This document shows, piece after piece, positions 35,183-43,441 of a stretch of 64,000 nt of DNA (positions are counted from its first letter, which is position 1; every line of letters starts with the position of its first letter). Origin of the DNA: Polymorphobacter fuscus. Its GTDB lineage: Bacteria; Pseudomonadota; Alphaproteobacteria; Sphingomonadales; Sphingomonadaceae. A program made the translations under genes and the position numbers. The stretch spans positions 2,232,001 through 2,296,000 of the forward strand of contig NZ_JAATJI010000001.1 of assembly GCF_011927825.1 (NCBI RefSeq), given 5' to 3'. The notes under the pieces are model-generated. The model did not search any database and was not told the origin of the DNA. It saw nothing but the letters and a program-made list of their open reading frames with translations.

Positions 35183-35219
35183 GACTACAGCTGTAGGTGT
35201 GATACCTACAGCTGTAGTC
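35183..35219 (+). promoter_or_regulatory. BlaI-type operator made of two nested palindromes
   Basis: Two 16-base arms, GACTACAGCTGTAGGT at 35183-35198 and its exact reverse complement at 35204-35219, around a 5-base centre. Each arm contains its own perfect palindrome CTACAGCTGTAG, so there are two TACA-N2-TGTA boxes, the core recognised by BlaI/MecI repressors, 21 bases apart. It lies 19 bases before the blaI-like start, placing the promoter under likely autorepression. Confidence 0.85.
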
Positions 35220-35238
35220 GATTCGAAATGGACGGGTG

Positions 35239-35604
35239 ATGGAACGCATCAGCGAAGCCGAAGCTGCCATCATGGCGGTGCTCTGGATCGACAGCCCGCT
35301 GACGGCGCAGGACGTCATCAACCGGGTGCCGCCCGAACGCGGCTGGTCGGTCAACACCGTCAAGACCTTGCTGGCGCGGCTCGTCACCAAGCAGGCCGTC
35401 GCGCACGAGGCCGATGGCCGACGCTACCTCTACCGGCCGCTGATCGAACGCTCCGATTATGTCGCCGGCGAGTCGCGCCGTCTTATCGACCGGCTGTTCG
35501 GCGGCCGGCTGACGCCGCTGGTCGCCCATCTCGCCGAGCGCAACGCCCTCGGGCCGGACGAAATCGCCGAGATCGAAGCGCTGCTGAAGGACCTCAAGGG
35601 ATGA
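35239..35604 (+). CDS. BlaI/MecI/CopY family transcriptional repressor
   Basis: A 121-residue winged-helix repressor. ISEAEAAIMAVLWIDSPLTAQDVINRV is the N-terminal helix-turn-helix start, WSVNTVKTLLARLVTKQAVAHEADGRRYLYRPL the recognition helix and wing, and SRRLIDRLFGGRLTPLVAHL the dimerisation and protease-sensitive end. In BlaI systems a membrane metallopeptidase triggers cleavage of the repressor; an M56 gene follows here with overlapping ATGA. The operator upstream fits autoregulation. The inducing signal (beta-lactam, metal or envelope stress) is not evident. Confidence 0.93.
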   Translation: MERISEAEAAIMAVLWIDSPLTAQDVINRVPPERGWSVNTVKTLLARLVTKQAVAHEADGRRYLYRPLIERSDYVAGESRRLIDRLFGGRLTPLVAHLAERNALGPDEIAEIEALLKDLKG

Positions 35605-36971
35605 GCGCGGCCATCGCCTGGGGCGCCTCCGCCCTTGCCGCCTCTACAGTTTTGATGCTGGTGGTGCTGGTGGTCCGGGCGCCGGCACGGCGGCTGGTCG
35701 GTCCGCGCCTGGCCTATCTGCTCTGGTTGCTGCCGGCGCTGCGGATGGTGTTGCCGCCGCTGCCCGCGGGCATGCTGCCGGGGCTGTCGGCCGCCGATGC
35801 CGCTCCGATGGCGGTGCTGTTCACCGGGCCACGCAATGGCGGCAGCGGCGGCGCCGACACAGGCATGCCGATGGCGGTCGAGGCCGTGCTGCTGGTCTGG
35901 CTTGCCGGCGCCATCGCGCTGTTCGCCATCCATGCCGTGCGGCATGCCCGCTACTGCCGCCGCTTGCAGGCCAGCGCCACCATCTACGGCCGGTCGGGCG
36001 GCATCCGCATTCTCGCCGCCGCTGTCGAAGGCCCGCTGGCGTTCGGTGTCGTGCGACGCTTCATCGCCGTGCCCCGACGCTTTGCCGAAGCCTTCACGCC
36101 TGGCGAGCGCGACCTCGCGATTGCCCATGAAGCCGCGCACCATGCGCGCGGAGACCTTCTGGCCAATTGGCTGTCGCTCATCGTGCTGGCAGCGCATTGG
36201 TGGAACCCCGTCGCCTGGGTGGCGATCCGCGCCTTTCGCGACGACCAGGAGTTCGCCACCGACGCGATGGTGCTGGCGCAAAGCACGCCCGAGGGCCGGC
36301 GGCGCGACGCCCGTGCCTATGCCCATGTCCTTGCCAAGGCCGCGGGGATCGGCGCCCTCCCCGCGTGCAACCTCAACCCGCGCTCCAACCTGAAAGGTCG
36401 ACTGATGATGCTTGCCATGATCCCGCCTTCGAACCGCCGGCTCGCCTTCGGCAGTGCGGCCCTCGTGCTCGCCGGCGGCGCGGCGCTCGCCGCCACCGCT
36501 GCAACGCCTGCGTCGACCAAGGCCGGCGGCGGCCAGGCGGTGACGCTCGGGGTCAAGCCCGATGGCGCCGGCCGCTATAGCCTGATCGTCGGCGGCAGCG
36601 CCGTCGCACCCGGTGCGCCCTCGCCCGGCGGATTGACCCTGCCGGCCGATTTCACGGCGCCGGCCGGGTGTGACCTGACGCCGGCCGCCAAGCCCTTTGC
36701 CATGGTCATCAAGGGCAGCGAGAACGGCAGCGGAAACGCCAGCGGCGGCACTCGCACCTATACGGTGATGTGCGGCAGCGCCGCGCCGGCACCGATCGAC
36801 GCGACGCTTGCCGAAGGCCTGGCCAGCCTCTCCACGATGCGCGCCTCGGTCGCCAGCCAGCCGGCGACCCCTGTCTTTCCGGAATCGGAACGCAGCCACG
36901 CGCTGGGCGCCATCGACCGCTCGATCCGCGACGTGAAAGCGACGCTGGCAACGATCCGTTCCGGCGCCTGA
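35601..36971 (+). CDS. M56 family metallopeptidase, BlaR1-like
   Basis: A 456-residue membrane protease. Transmembrane segments lie near residues 8-26, 36-52 and 93-112, with another after about residue 280. The zinc motif is HEAAH at 176-180, followed by LVSLPR-like HHARGDLLANWLS and the downstream acidic ligand in FRDDQEFATDAMVL. The C-terminal part from about 310 is periplasmic, rich in Gly/Ala/Pro, with two cysteines (APAGCDL, TVMCGSA), and is not the penicillin-binding domain of BlaR1. It should sense an envelope signal and inactivate the BlaI-like repressor, whose gene it overlaps. Confidence 0.88.
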   Translation: MSAAIAWGASALAASTVLMLVVLVVRAPARRLVGPRLAYLLWLLPALRMVLPPLPAGMLPGLSAADAAPMAVLFTGPRNGGSGGADTGMPMAVEAVLLVWLAGAIALFAIHAVRHARYCRRLQASATIYGRSGGIRILAAAVEGPLAFGVVRRFIAVPRRFAEAFTPGERDLAIAHEAAHHARGDLLANWLSLIVLAAHWWNPVAWVAIRAFRDDQEFATDAMVLAQSTPEGRRRDARAYAHVLAKAAGIGALPACNLNPRSNLKGRLMMLAMIPPSNRRLAFGSAALVLAGGAALAATAATPASTKAGGGQAVTLGVKPDGAGRYSLIVGGSAVAPGAPSPGGLTLPADFTAPAGCDLTPAAKPFAMVIKGSENGSGNASGGTRTYTVMCGSAAPAPIDATLAEGLASLSTMRASVASQPATPVFPESERSHALGAIDRSIRDVKATLATIRSGA

Positions 36972-37064
36972 CGCAGGCCGGTCCCGGGCAGGCTTTTGCT
37001 TGCACGCCGCCTTCCCCGGGTTACTATCGGCGGTGACGGGGGGTCATGCAAAAGGAGGCCCCCC

Positions 37065-37418
37065 GTGCGCCAACATCATCTCGTCGCCGCCGCATTGGCA
37101 CTTGCCGGCATCCCCGCGGCAACCTTTGCCCATCATGGCTGGAGTTCGTACAACGCCAAGGCGCCGATCAAGGTGACCGCGCCCGTCAGCGCCGTGACCT
37201 GGGGCAACCCGCATGGCACGGCGCAGGTCACCTATCAGGGCAAGCCATGGGCCGTGGTGCTGGCCCCGACGGCGCGGATGGAAGCGCGCGGCCTGACCGA
37301 GGCGATGCTCAAGGATGCCAAGGCGGTGACGCTTGAAGGCTTTCCGCGCAGCGACGGCACCGCGGAAATGCGCATCGAGCGGGTCACGATCGGCACCAAG
37401 TCGGTCGAATTGCGCTAG
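37065..37418 (+). CDS. DUF6152 family exported protein
   Basis: A 117-residue exported protein. The GTG at 37065 has AAGGAGG six bases before it, the strongest ribosome site seen in the window. The signal peptide (HHLVAAALALAGIPAATFA) is followed by HHGWSSYNAK, with the histidine pair right after the cleavage site, a typical start of DUF6152 proteins. The rest is a small beta domain (TAPVSAVTWGNPHGTAQVTYQGKPWAVVLAP). The exposed histidines suggest metal binding. It is followed without a gap by a DUF6644 gene, a frequent pairing. Confidence 0.85.
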   Translation: MRQHHLVAAALALAGIPAATFAHHGWSSYNAKAPIKVTAPVSAVTWGNPHGTAQVTYQGKPWAVVLAPTARMEARGLTEAMLKDAKAVTLEGFPRSDGTAEMRIERVTIGTKSVELR

Positions 37419-37850
37419 GTGATCGCATCGCTTGTCGAATGGCTCCAGGCAAGCGGTCTCAGCGCCTGGGCCAGCGGCGGCGCGGTCTATCCTGTCGCCA
37501 ATATCGTCCATCTGCTCGGGCTGGTGCTGCTCGTCGGCAGTATCGGCATCCTCGACCTGCGGCTGCTCGGTGCCTGGCCGGCGCTGCCCCGCGACGCCCT
37601 GCAGCGTGCCCTGACGCCGCTGGGGGTCGCCGGGCTGCTGCTGCTGGCAGTCAGCGGCAGTGTGTTGTTCGCCGCCGACGCCGAATCGGTCGCGGGCTCG
37701 ACGGTATTTCGCTGGAAGCTGGCGGTGATCGGCCTGGCACTCGCCAATGCCGCCTTGTTTCGACGGGTCGGCGGCCGGGTGCTGGCGGCCATATCGCTGG
37801 CGGCCTGGCTGGTCGCCGCCGGGCTCGGGCGAATGATCGCCTATAGCTGA
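37419..37850 (+). CDS. DUF6644 family membrane protein
   Basis: A 143-residue inner-membrane protein with about four transmembrane helices: near residues 22-45 (VYPVANIVHLLGLVLLVGSIGIL), 67-84, 98-113 and 121-137. The start GTG follows the upstream TAG directly, so the two genes are coupled. A histidine within TM1 (IVHLLGL) is a possible haem or metal ligand. DUF6152 and DUF6644 occur together in sphingomonads and are thought of as a membrane pair, but no role is known. Confidence 0.85.
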   Translation: MIASLVEWLQASGLSAWASGGAVYPVANIVHLLGLVLLVGSIGILDLRLLGAWPALPRDALQRALTPLGVAGLLLLAVSGSVLFAADAESVAGSTVFRWKLAVIGLALANAALFRRVGGRVLAAISLAAWLVAAGLGRMIAYS

Positions 37851-37863
37851 CGCAGGGCGACCT

Positions 37864-39858
37864 TTATTGCGGCGGCGGTGGCGGCGGCGCGAATTCGGGT
37901 GGCGGCGGCTCGGCCGGCACGGCATCCACAGGGTCGCGGCCGGCATCGGGTGGTGCATCCTGGGCATCGAGAACCGCACCCGTGACGGCGCTGGCGGCGT
38001 CGCCGGCCTCCGGTCCCGCCACCGCGTCGACGATGTCGCCGATGGCGTCGGCTTCGGGTCGCCGGGTGCGCGGCGTGTTGGCGGCCCGGTCCTGGGCCAG
38101 CGCCGCAAGCATGAAGCGGCGCCAGAGCTTGGCGGGAACACCGCCGCCGACCACGCCGTTCATCGGCGAATTGTCGTCGTTGCCGACCCAGACCCCGACG
38201 ACGAGGTCGCCGGCAAATCCGATGAACAGCGCGTCGCGGTGGTTCTGGGTGGTACCGGTCTTGCCATAGGCCGGCACCGGCAGCCGGGCGGCGTTACCGG
38301 TGCCGTTGCGGATGACGCTGGCGAGCATTTCGCGCATCGGCGCGCGGGACGGCCAGGGCGTCAGTGCATCGGCGGCAGCGCGGGCGGCGCCGATGACGCC
38401 GCGGCGGGTGGGCGGCAGTGCGGTGGCGGTCACCGGTCGCCGGCCCGACGACAGCGCCGCATAGGCCTGGGTCATTTCGATCAGCGTCACCGGCGAGGTG
38501 CCGAGCGCCATCGCCGGATATTCGCTGATCGGCGCGGTGATGCCGAGCTTGCGGGCCTGGGCAATGACTGCGGCGGTGCCGGTTTTCTGGGCCAGCTTGA
38601 CGGCGACGACGTTGGAGGAGGCGGCGAAGGCGGTGATCAGGCTGATGTTGCCGCGGTATCGGCCATCGTCGTTCTTCGGCGCATAGTCATCGATCTGGAC
38701 GGGCGAATCCTCGACCGTGTCGCCGGGGCGCATGCCTTCGTCGAGCGCCGCCAGATAGACGAACAGCTTCCACGACGATCCGGGTTGGCGCATTGCCTGG
38801 GTGGCGCGGTTGAATGGCGTCGTGACGTAATCGGTGCCGCCTACCATGGCGACGACCCTGCCATCGGGGCGCATGGCCACCAGCGCCGCCTGGGTCAGGT
38901 CGAGGCCTTTCGAGCCGGCGATGGTATCGCGCACGGCGCGCTCGGCCGCGGCCTGCAGGTTGCGATCGAGCGTCGTCCTGACGGCGACATCGCCATAATC
39001 GGCGTCGGGCGAGGCAGCACGCGCCTGGGGCAAGGCCCAATCGGCGAAATAGCTGCCGGTCGGCAGCGCGCGGCGGCCGGGCGTGTAGCGTGCCGGGCGG
39101 GCGCGGCGCGCCTGGGCGGGGGTGATGGCGCCGGTATCGACCATCGCAGCCAGCACCAGGTCGGCACGTTCCCGCGCGTCCTCCAGATGGCGGCTGGGGG
39201 CGAGGCGCGACGGTGCCTGGACCAGCCCCGCCAGCATCGCGGCTTCGCCCAGTGTCAGATTTTCGGGCTCGGTATCGAAATACACGCGCGAGGCCGCGCG
39301 AATGCCATAGGCACCGTCGCCGAAATAGACGCTCGACAGATAGCGCTGGAGGATCTCGTCCTTGCTCAGCCGTGCTTCGAGCCAGAAGGCGATGATGACC
39401 TCCTGCAGCTTGCGCGCGATGCTGCGGTCGGCGGACAGGAAGCTGGTCTTGGCAAGTTGCTGGGTGAGAGTCGATCCGCCCTGCACGGTGCCGCCGGCGG
39501 CAATATTGCGCGACAGCGCCCGGGCGATGCCGCGCGGGTCGATTCCCCAATGGTTGTAGAATCTACGGTCCTCGATGGCGATGAGCGCGCCGGGCACATA
39601 TTTCGGCAGCCTGGCAATGTCGACCGGCGCTTCCTTGTAGTCGCCGCGCCGGGCGATCGGGCGGCCGCCGCTGTCGGTCAGCACCAACGCCGGCTTGGTC
39701 GCGGGTTCCAGCGCCCGGCCGAGCGGGGCGGTGAGCACCAGCCAGATGACCAGGGCGATCAGGAAGCCGGTCAGGATGGCGAGGCCGGGCAGCAGGTATC
39801 GGCGCAGCGGCCGGCGGGGTTCCGCCTCGGCGATTGCCAGGTCCGCCGGCTCGGTCAT
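37864..39858 (-). CDS. Class A penicillin-binding protein (bifunctional transglycosylase/transpeptidase)
   Basis: A 664-residue PBP1-type enzyme that polymerises and crosslinks peptidoglycan. One TM near residues 22-45 anchors it. The GT51 domain has EDRRFYNHWGIDPRGIARA with the catalytic Glu, GGSTLTQQLAKT, and KLQEVIIAFWLEARLSKDEIL. The transpeptidase domain has SSWK (GSSWKLF), SSN and KTGTT. The C-terminal 60 residues end in a proline-rich tail. The start overlaps the prfC stop (ATGA), so it is read from the prfC message. It converges on the BlaI/M56 cluster, which may matter for cell-wall stress. Confidence 0.93.
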   Translation of the reverse strand: MTEPADLAIAEAEPRRPLRRYLLPGLAILTGFLIALVIWLVLTAPLGRALEPATKPALVLTDSGGRPIARRGDYKEAPVDIARLPKYVPGALIAIEDRRFYNHWGIDPRGIARALSRNIAAGGTVQGGSTLTQQLAKTSFLSADRSIARKLQEVIIAFWLEARLSKDEILQRYLSSVYFGDGAYGIRAASRVYFDTEPENLTLGEAAMLAGLVQAPSRLAPSRHLEDARERADLVLAAMVDTGAITPAQARRARPARYTPGRRALPTGSYFADWALPQARAASPDADYGDVAVRTTLDRNLQAAAERAVRDTIAGSKGLDLTQAALVAMRPDGRVVAMVGGTDYVTTPFNRATQAMRQPGSSWKLFVYLAALDEGMRPGDTVEDSPVQIDDYAPKNDDGRYRGNISLITAFAASSNVVAVKLAQKTGTAAVIAQARKLGITAPISEYPAMALGTSPVTLIEMTQAYAALSSGRRPVTATALPPTRRGVIGAARAAADALTPWPSRAPMREMLASVIRNGTGNAARLPVPAYGKTGTTQNHRDALFIGFAGDLVVGVWVGNDDNSPMNGVVGGGVPAKLWRRFMLAALAQDRAANTPRTRRPEADAIGDIVDAVAGPEAGDAASAVTGAVLDAQDAPPDAGRDPVDAVPAEPPPPEFAPPPPPPQ

Positions 39859-41423
39859 GCGCGCTCGCGGGTGGCGCTGAACCGGATCGCGGTTTCGCGC
39901 TGGGTGACGTAGTTGAGTTCCCAGCTGTCGCGCGCCATGAACACCGGGGCGCCGTCGCGATCTTCGGCCATGGCGCCGCGATTGTCGTCGATGAAGCGCT
40001 TCAGCTCGGCAGGGTCGCCGGCGATCCAGCGCGCGGTTTCATAGGGGCTGGGTTCGAACGACGCGGCGACGCGATATTCGGCCTCTAGCCGTGAAATCAG
40101 CACCTCCAGCTGCAACTGCCCGACGACACCGACGACCCATTGGCTGCCGAGCAGCGGCTTGAACAGCTGCGTCACGCCTTCCTCCGCCATGTCGGTGAGC
40201 GCGGTGCGCAGCTGCTTCGACTTGGTCGGGTCGCCCAGCCGCACGCGGCGCAGGATCTCGGGCGCGAAATTGGGAATGCCGGTGAAGGTGACATCGTCCT
40301 TTTCGACCAGCGAATCGCCGACGCGCAGCACGCCATGGTTGGGGATGCCGATGATGTCCCCCGGAAACGCCTCGTCGGCGATTTCGCGATCTTGCGCGAA
40401 GAAGAAGATGGGGGAGTTGATGGCGATGGCCTTGCCGGTGGCGACCTGGCGCAGTTTCATGCCGCGGCGGAACTTGCCCGACGCGATGCGCAGGAAGGCG
40501 ATGCGATCGCGGTGCTGCGGGTTCATGTTGGCCTGCACCTTGAAGACGAAGCCGGACACCTGGGTGTCGGTGGGTTCGACCGCTTCGGGAAGCGCCGGTT
40601 GCGGGCGCGGCGCCGGGGCGAATTCCGCCAGCGCGTCGATCAGCGCCTCGACGCCGAAATCCTTGAGCGCCGATCCGAACAGCACCGGTGTCAGCGCACC
40701 CCTGCGATAGAGATCGGCGTCGAGCGTCGCATAGCCGCCCAGCGCCAGCTCGGCCTGATCGCGCAGCCGCTGCGCGATGGGGCCGCACAGCGCGTCGATT
40801 TGCGGATCGTCGAGCCCTGTCGTCTGCACCGTCGCGCCGGCAGCATTGGTGCCGGTACCGTCGGGCTTGAGGAATTTGTGGCTGCGCAGGTCGTACAGGC
40901 CCTTGAACTCGCCGCCCATGCCCGCCGGCCAGTTGAGCGGCGCCACGTCCAGTGCCAGCATGTCCGAAATTTCGTCGAGCAGTTCGAACGGGTCGCGGCC
41001 TTCGCGATCGACCTTGTTGATGAAGGTCAGGATCGGCACGTCGCGCAAGCGGCAGACTTCGAACAGCTTGCGCGTCTGCGCCTCGATACCGCGCGCCGCG
41101 TCGATCACCATGACGGCGGAATCGACCGCGGTCAGGGTGCGATAGGTGTCTTCGGAAAAATCCTCATGGCCCGGCGTGTCGAGCAGGTTGAAGACGGTGC
41201 CGCCGCGTTCGAAGGTCATCACCGACGAGGTGACGGAGATGCCGCGCGCCTGTTCGATCTTCATCCAGTCTGACCGGGCGCGGCGGTTCTGGCCGCGCGC
41301 GCGCACTTCGCCGGCCATGTGGATGGCGCCGCCGAACAGCAGCAGCTTTTCGGTCAGCGTCGTCTTGCCGGCGTCCGGGTGCGAAATGATCGCGAAGGTG
41401 CGGCGCGGAGCGGGCACGCTCAT
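39855..41423 (-). CDS. prfC: Peptide chain release factor 3
   Basis: A 522-residue GTPase that removes RF1/RF2 from the ribosome after termination. Motifs are G1 SHPDAGKTT, G3 DTPGHEDFSED, G4 TFINKVDREGRDPFELLDEI, and switch region RGISVTSSVM; the latter half has the EF-G-like beta barrel and C-terminal domains (SGFVFKVQANMNPQHRDRIAFLRI, QWVVGVVGQLQLEVL). The ATG at 41423 is first in the operon. A perfect CCGGGG-ACATG-CCCCGG hairpin lies 13 bases upstream and could influence initiation. Confidence 0.96.
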   Translation of the reverse strand: MSVPAPRRTFAIISHPDAGKTTLTEKLLLFGGAIHMAGEVRARGQNRRARSDWMKIEQARGISVTSSVMTFERGGTVFNLLDTPGHEDFSEDTYRTLTAVDSAVMVIDAARGIEAQTRKLFEVCRLRDVPILTFINKVDREGRDPFELLDEISDMLALDVAPLNWPAGMGGEFKGLYDLRSHKFLKPDGTGTNAAGATVQTTGLDDPQIDALCGPIAQRLRDQAELALGGYATLDADLYRRGALTPVLFGSALKDFGVEALIDALAEFAPAPRPQPALPEAVEPTDTQVSGFVFKVQANMNPQHRDRIAFLRIASGKFRRGMKLRQVATGKAIAINSPIFFFAQDREIADEAFPGDIIGIPNHGVLRVGDSLVEKDDVTFTGIPNFAPEILRRVRLGDPTKSKQLRTALTDMAEEGVTQLFKPLLGSQWVVGVVGQLQLEVLISRLEAEYRVAASFEPSPYETARWIAGDPAELKRFIDDNRGAMAEDRDGAPVFMARDSWELNYVTQRETAIRFSATRERA

Positions 41424-41436
41424 GGGAAGCGGATAA

Positions 41437-41453
41437 CCGGGGACATGCCCCGG
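41437..41453. repeat. GC hairpin in the prfC leader
   Basis: CCGGGG-ACATG-CCCCGG, a perfect 6-bp stem with a 5-base loop, in the divergent prfC/dacA-like region and close to the prfC start. There is no U tract, so it is not a normal terminator. It may hinder or space prfC translation. Confidence 0.35.
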
Positions 41454-41580
41454 GGCTAGCGCCTCGCCATCCGTGCGACAAGTGGAACCTTGGGCGCGAT
41501 GGTCGGAATCACAAAGCCTCTTCGCATCGAGTCATAATCATTATAGGCTGTTGCAGCGGGAGCCGCAGAAGGAGCGTGAA

Positions 41581-42561
41581 TTGGGCATGAGACTGTTCGG
41601 GGCCGTGATGGCGCTGGTGGCCGGCCTGGTGACGGTTGCCGCCCCCGGTCCGGTCGCAGCCGCCAGCCTTTATGCCGTGCCCAAATACGCCGCCATCCTG
41701 ATCAACAGCGACACCGGGGAGGTGCTGTACGCCCGCCAGGCCGACGCCCAGCGTTTCCCGGCGTCAATCACCAAGGTGATGACCCTTTATGTGGCCTTTC
41801 AGGAGCTGAAATACGGCAATATCCGTGAAGGCGACAGCATCCGCATTTCCAGCGTCGCCGCCCGCCAGCCGCCATCGAAACTCGGGCTGAAGCCGGGCAG
41901 CACGATCACCGTGCGCGAGGCGATGGGCGTCATCGCGACGCGGTCGGCGAATGACATTGCCGTGGCGCTGGCCGAACATATCGCGGGCAGCGAGGCGGAA
42001 TTTTCGGCCCGGATGACCCGCGAGGCGCGCCGGCTGGGCATGTCGCGGACCACTTTTGCCAATGCGACCGGCCTCCCCAACGGCGGCCATGTCACCACGG
42101 CGCGCGATATCGCCACCTTGTCGCGCGCCCTGATCCGCGATTTTCCGAAACGCTATCCGATGTTTTCGCAAGTCGCCTTCGAATATGAAGGCCAGCAGAT
42201 CGGCAACCACAATCACCTGCTGCGCACCCTGCCGGGCGTCGATGGCATCAAGACCGGCTTCACCAATGCTGCCGGCTTCACCCTGGCGGCGTCGGCGGCG
42301 CACGATGGCGTGCGCCTGATCGCCGTGGTGCTGGGCGGCCCGAATCGCATGATGCGCGACGGCAATGTGTCCGATCTTCTCGATACCGGTTTTTCGGTGC
42401 TGACGCGCCGGTCGCGCGGTGACTACACCACCGTCGCTGCCAATTTCGCCGAACCCGACGACCTGTCCGACAGCATCATGGACCGGCTGGCCAGCGAGGA
42501 TCCCGCTGCCGAAGGGCTGGTGATGGGGACACAGCCGCGTCCGATGCAGCGCCGCAACTGA
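41581..42561 (+). CDS. D-alanyl-D-alanine carboxypeptidase (S11, DacA-like)
   Basis: A 326-residue periplasmic low-molecular-weight PBP that trims the fifth D-Ala of peptidoglycan stems. The signal peptide ends near PVAAASLY. The S11 motifs are SITKVMT (Ser and Lys), the second Ser in RSAND, and KTGFTNAAGF. The C-terminal extension is short and lacks a second domain. The TTG at 41581 has AAGGAG six bases upstream, while an ATG lies two codons later. Candidate -10 boxes CATAAT (41533) and TATAGG (41542) precede it without a clear -35. Confidence 0.93.
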   Translation: MGMRLFGAVMALVAGLVTVAAPGPVAAASLYAVPKYAAILINSDTGEVLYARQADAQRFPASITKVMTLYVAFQELKYGNIREGDSIRISSVAARQPPSKLGLKPGSTITVREAMGVIATRSANDIAVALAEHIAGSEAEFSARMTREARRLGMSRTTFANATGLPNGGHVTTARDIATLSRALIRDFPKRYPMFSQVAFEYEGQQIGNHNHLLRTLPGVDGIKTGFTNAAGFTLAASAAHDGVRLIAVVLGGPNRMMRDGNVSDLLDTGFSVLTRRSRGDYTTVAANFAEPDDLSDSIMDRLASEDPAAEGLVMGTQPRPMQRRN

Positions 42562-42577
42562 CCCGAGGCAGCACGCG

Positions 42578-42973
42578 ATGGCACGCCAGAACATCTTTTC
42601 GGGTTCACCCTATGAATCGCGGGTCGGCTATTGCCGCGCCGTGGCGCAGCCGCCGTTCGTTTTCGTTTCCGGCACGGTCGGGATCGACATGGACAGTGGC
42701 GAACTTCCGGCCGATGTCGAAAGCCAGTGCGCCAATGCGCTGCGCATCGTCGAAGTCGCGCTGCGCCATGGCGGGGCAACCTTTGCCGATGTGGTGCGCG
42801 TCACATATTATGCCCCCGATCGCGCCGATTTCGAAGCGTGCTGGCCACAGTTGCAGGCCACTTTCGGCAGCCATCCGCCGGCATCGACAATGGTCGTGGC
42901 GGGCTTGATCGATCCCGCGATGCGGATCGAGATCGAAGTGACGGCGATGGTCGACAGCGCCGCGACGGCGTGA
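42578..42973 (+). CDS. RidA family protein
   Basis: A 131-residue YjgF/YER057c/UK114 (Rid) protein, a trimer that hydrolyses reactive enamine/imine intermediates from amino acid breakdown. The start YESRVGYCRAVAQPPFVFVSGTVGIDMDSGEL and end PASTMVVAGLIDPAMRIEIEVTAMV are conserved; the key active-site Arg of RidA proper (usually in an xR-x-V context) is not obvious, so it may belong to a Rid subgroup without deaminase activity. It follows the carboxypeptidase gene by 16 bases. Confidence 0.88.
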   Translation: MARQNIFSGSPYESRVGYCRAVAQPPFVFVSGTVGIDMDSGELPADVESQCANALRIVEVALRHGGATFADVVRVTYYAPDRADFEACWPQLQATFGSHPPASTMVVAGLIDPAMRIEIEVTAMVDSAATA

Positions 42974-43030
42974 GCGCCCCGATCGGCGTTGCAAGCAATG
43001 CGGCCGGTCGTGCGCCTATTTGGCATGGTC

Positions 43031-43059
43031 TTGCTCCAGACGTCACGCGCTGCTAACAA
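43031..43059 (+). promoter_or_regulatory. Sigma70-like promoter of rne
   Basis: TTGCTC (43031-43036), 17-base spacer, TAACAA (43054-43059), within a local AT-richer stretch after the RidA gene. It predicts a start near 43066 and a leader of about 375 bases before the rne ATG. No other promoter-like sequence is as good in this 467-base gap. Confidence 0.5.
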
Positions 43060-43065
43060 ACCAAA

Positions 43066-43441
43066 TCAGCGGCTTTTACCGCTGCTATTCGACGCTGCCC
43101 CGACCTGTTGTCCATCTGGATGATTTTTGTCGGACGTGGCCTCTCGATCTCGCCCCCGGTCGGGGTCAAAGACCGGGCTATTTCACCAGGTTTTCGGCCT
43201 GGATTTTCAAGGGGCAGGATGCACGCACCGACACTTGGCTTCAGCGGAACCGGCCTTGCGGCGGTTCCGGTTGGCCCGGTGGCGACGTTCCATGCACCGG
43301 GCGCCCGCAATGGCCCCGGCTATCCTGCCGCTGACCCTCGCATCACCCGATATCGGCCCGCGCTGCGCGACGCCGAACCACACGATATGCGCCGCCGCGA
43401 GTCCCGGATGGACCGCGGCCCCGGCGCCATGGAGCAAATTT
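43066..43441 (+). promoter_or_regulatory. Long 5' leader of rne with several hairpins
   Basis: The 467-base gap before rne (42974-43441) holds no gene that I can support, only this leader and its promoter. Stems are visible: CCCGGTC-9-GACCGGG (43155-43161 with 43171-43177), CCAGG-7-CCTGG (43186-43202) and CGGAACCG-9-CGGTTCCG (43245-43252 with 43262-43269). E. coli rne has a leader of similar length that RNase E binds for autoregulation; a matching role here is inference. Confidence 0.55.

Noticed and set aside
35183..35219. Palindrome as an intrinsic terminator for the M3 peptidase gene
   Set aside because: There is no U tract, and the TACA-N2-TGTA pattern next to a BlaI-type gene fits an operator better. 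A partial terminator role cannot be excluded.
37019..37024. GGTTAC, the reverse of GTAACC, upstream of the DUF6152 gene
   Set aside because: On the minus strand no CGAA lies 16 bases away, and it points away from the gene, so it is not a second SigF-type promoter.
41533..41547. CATAAT and TATAGG boxes before the carboxypeptidase gene
   Set aside because: No -35 within a sensible distance was found, so no promoter is annotated.
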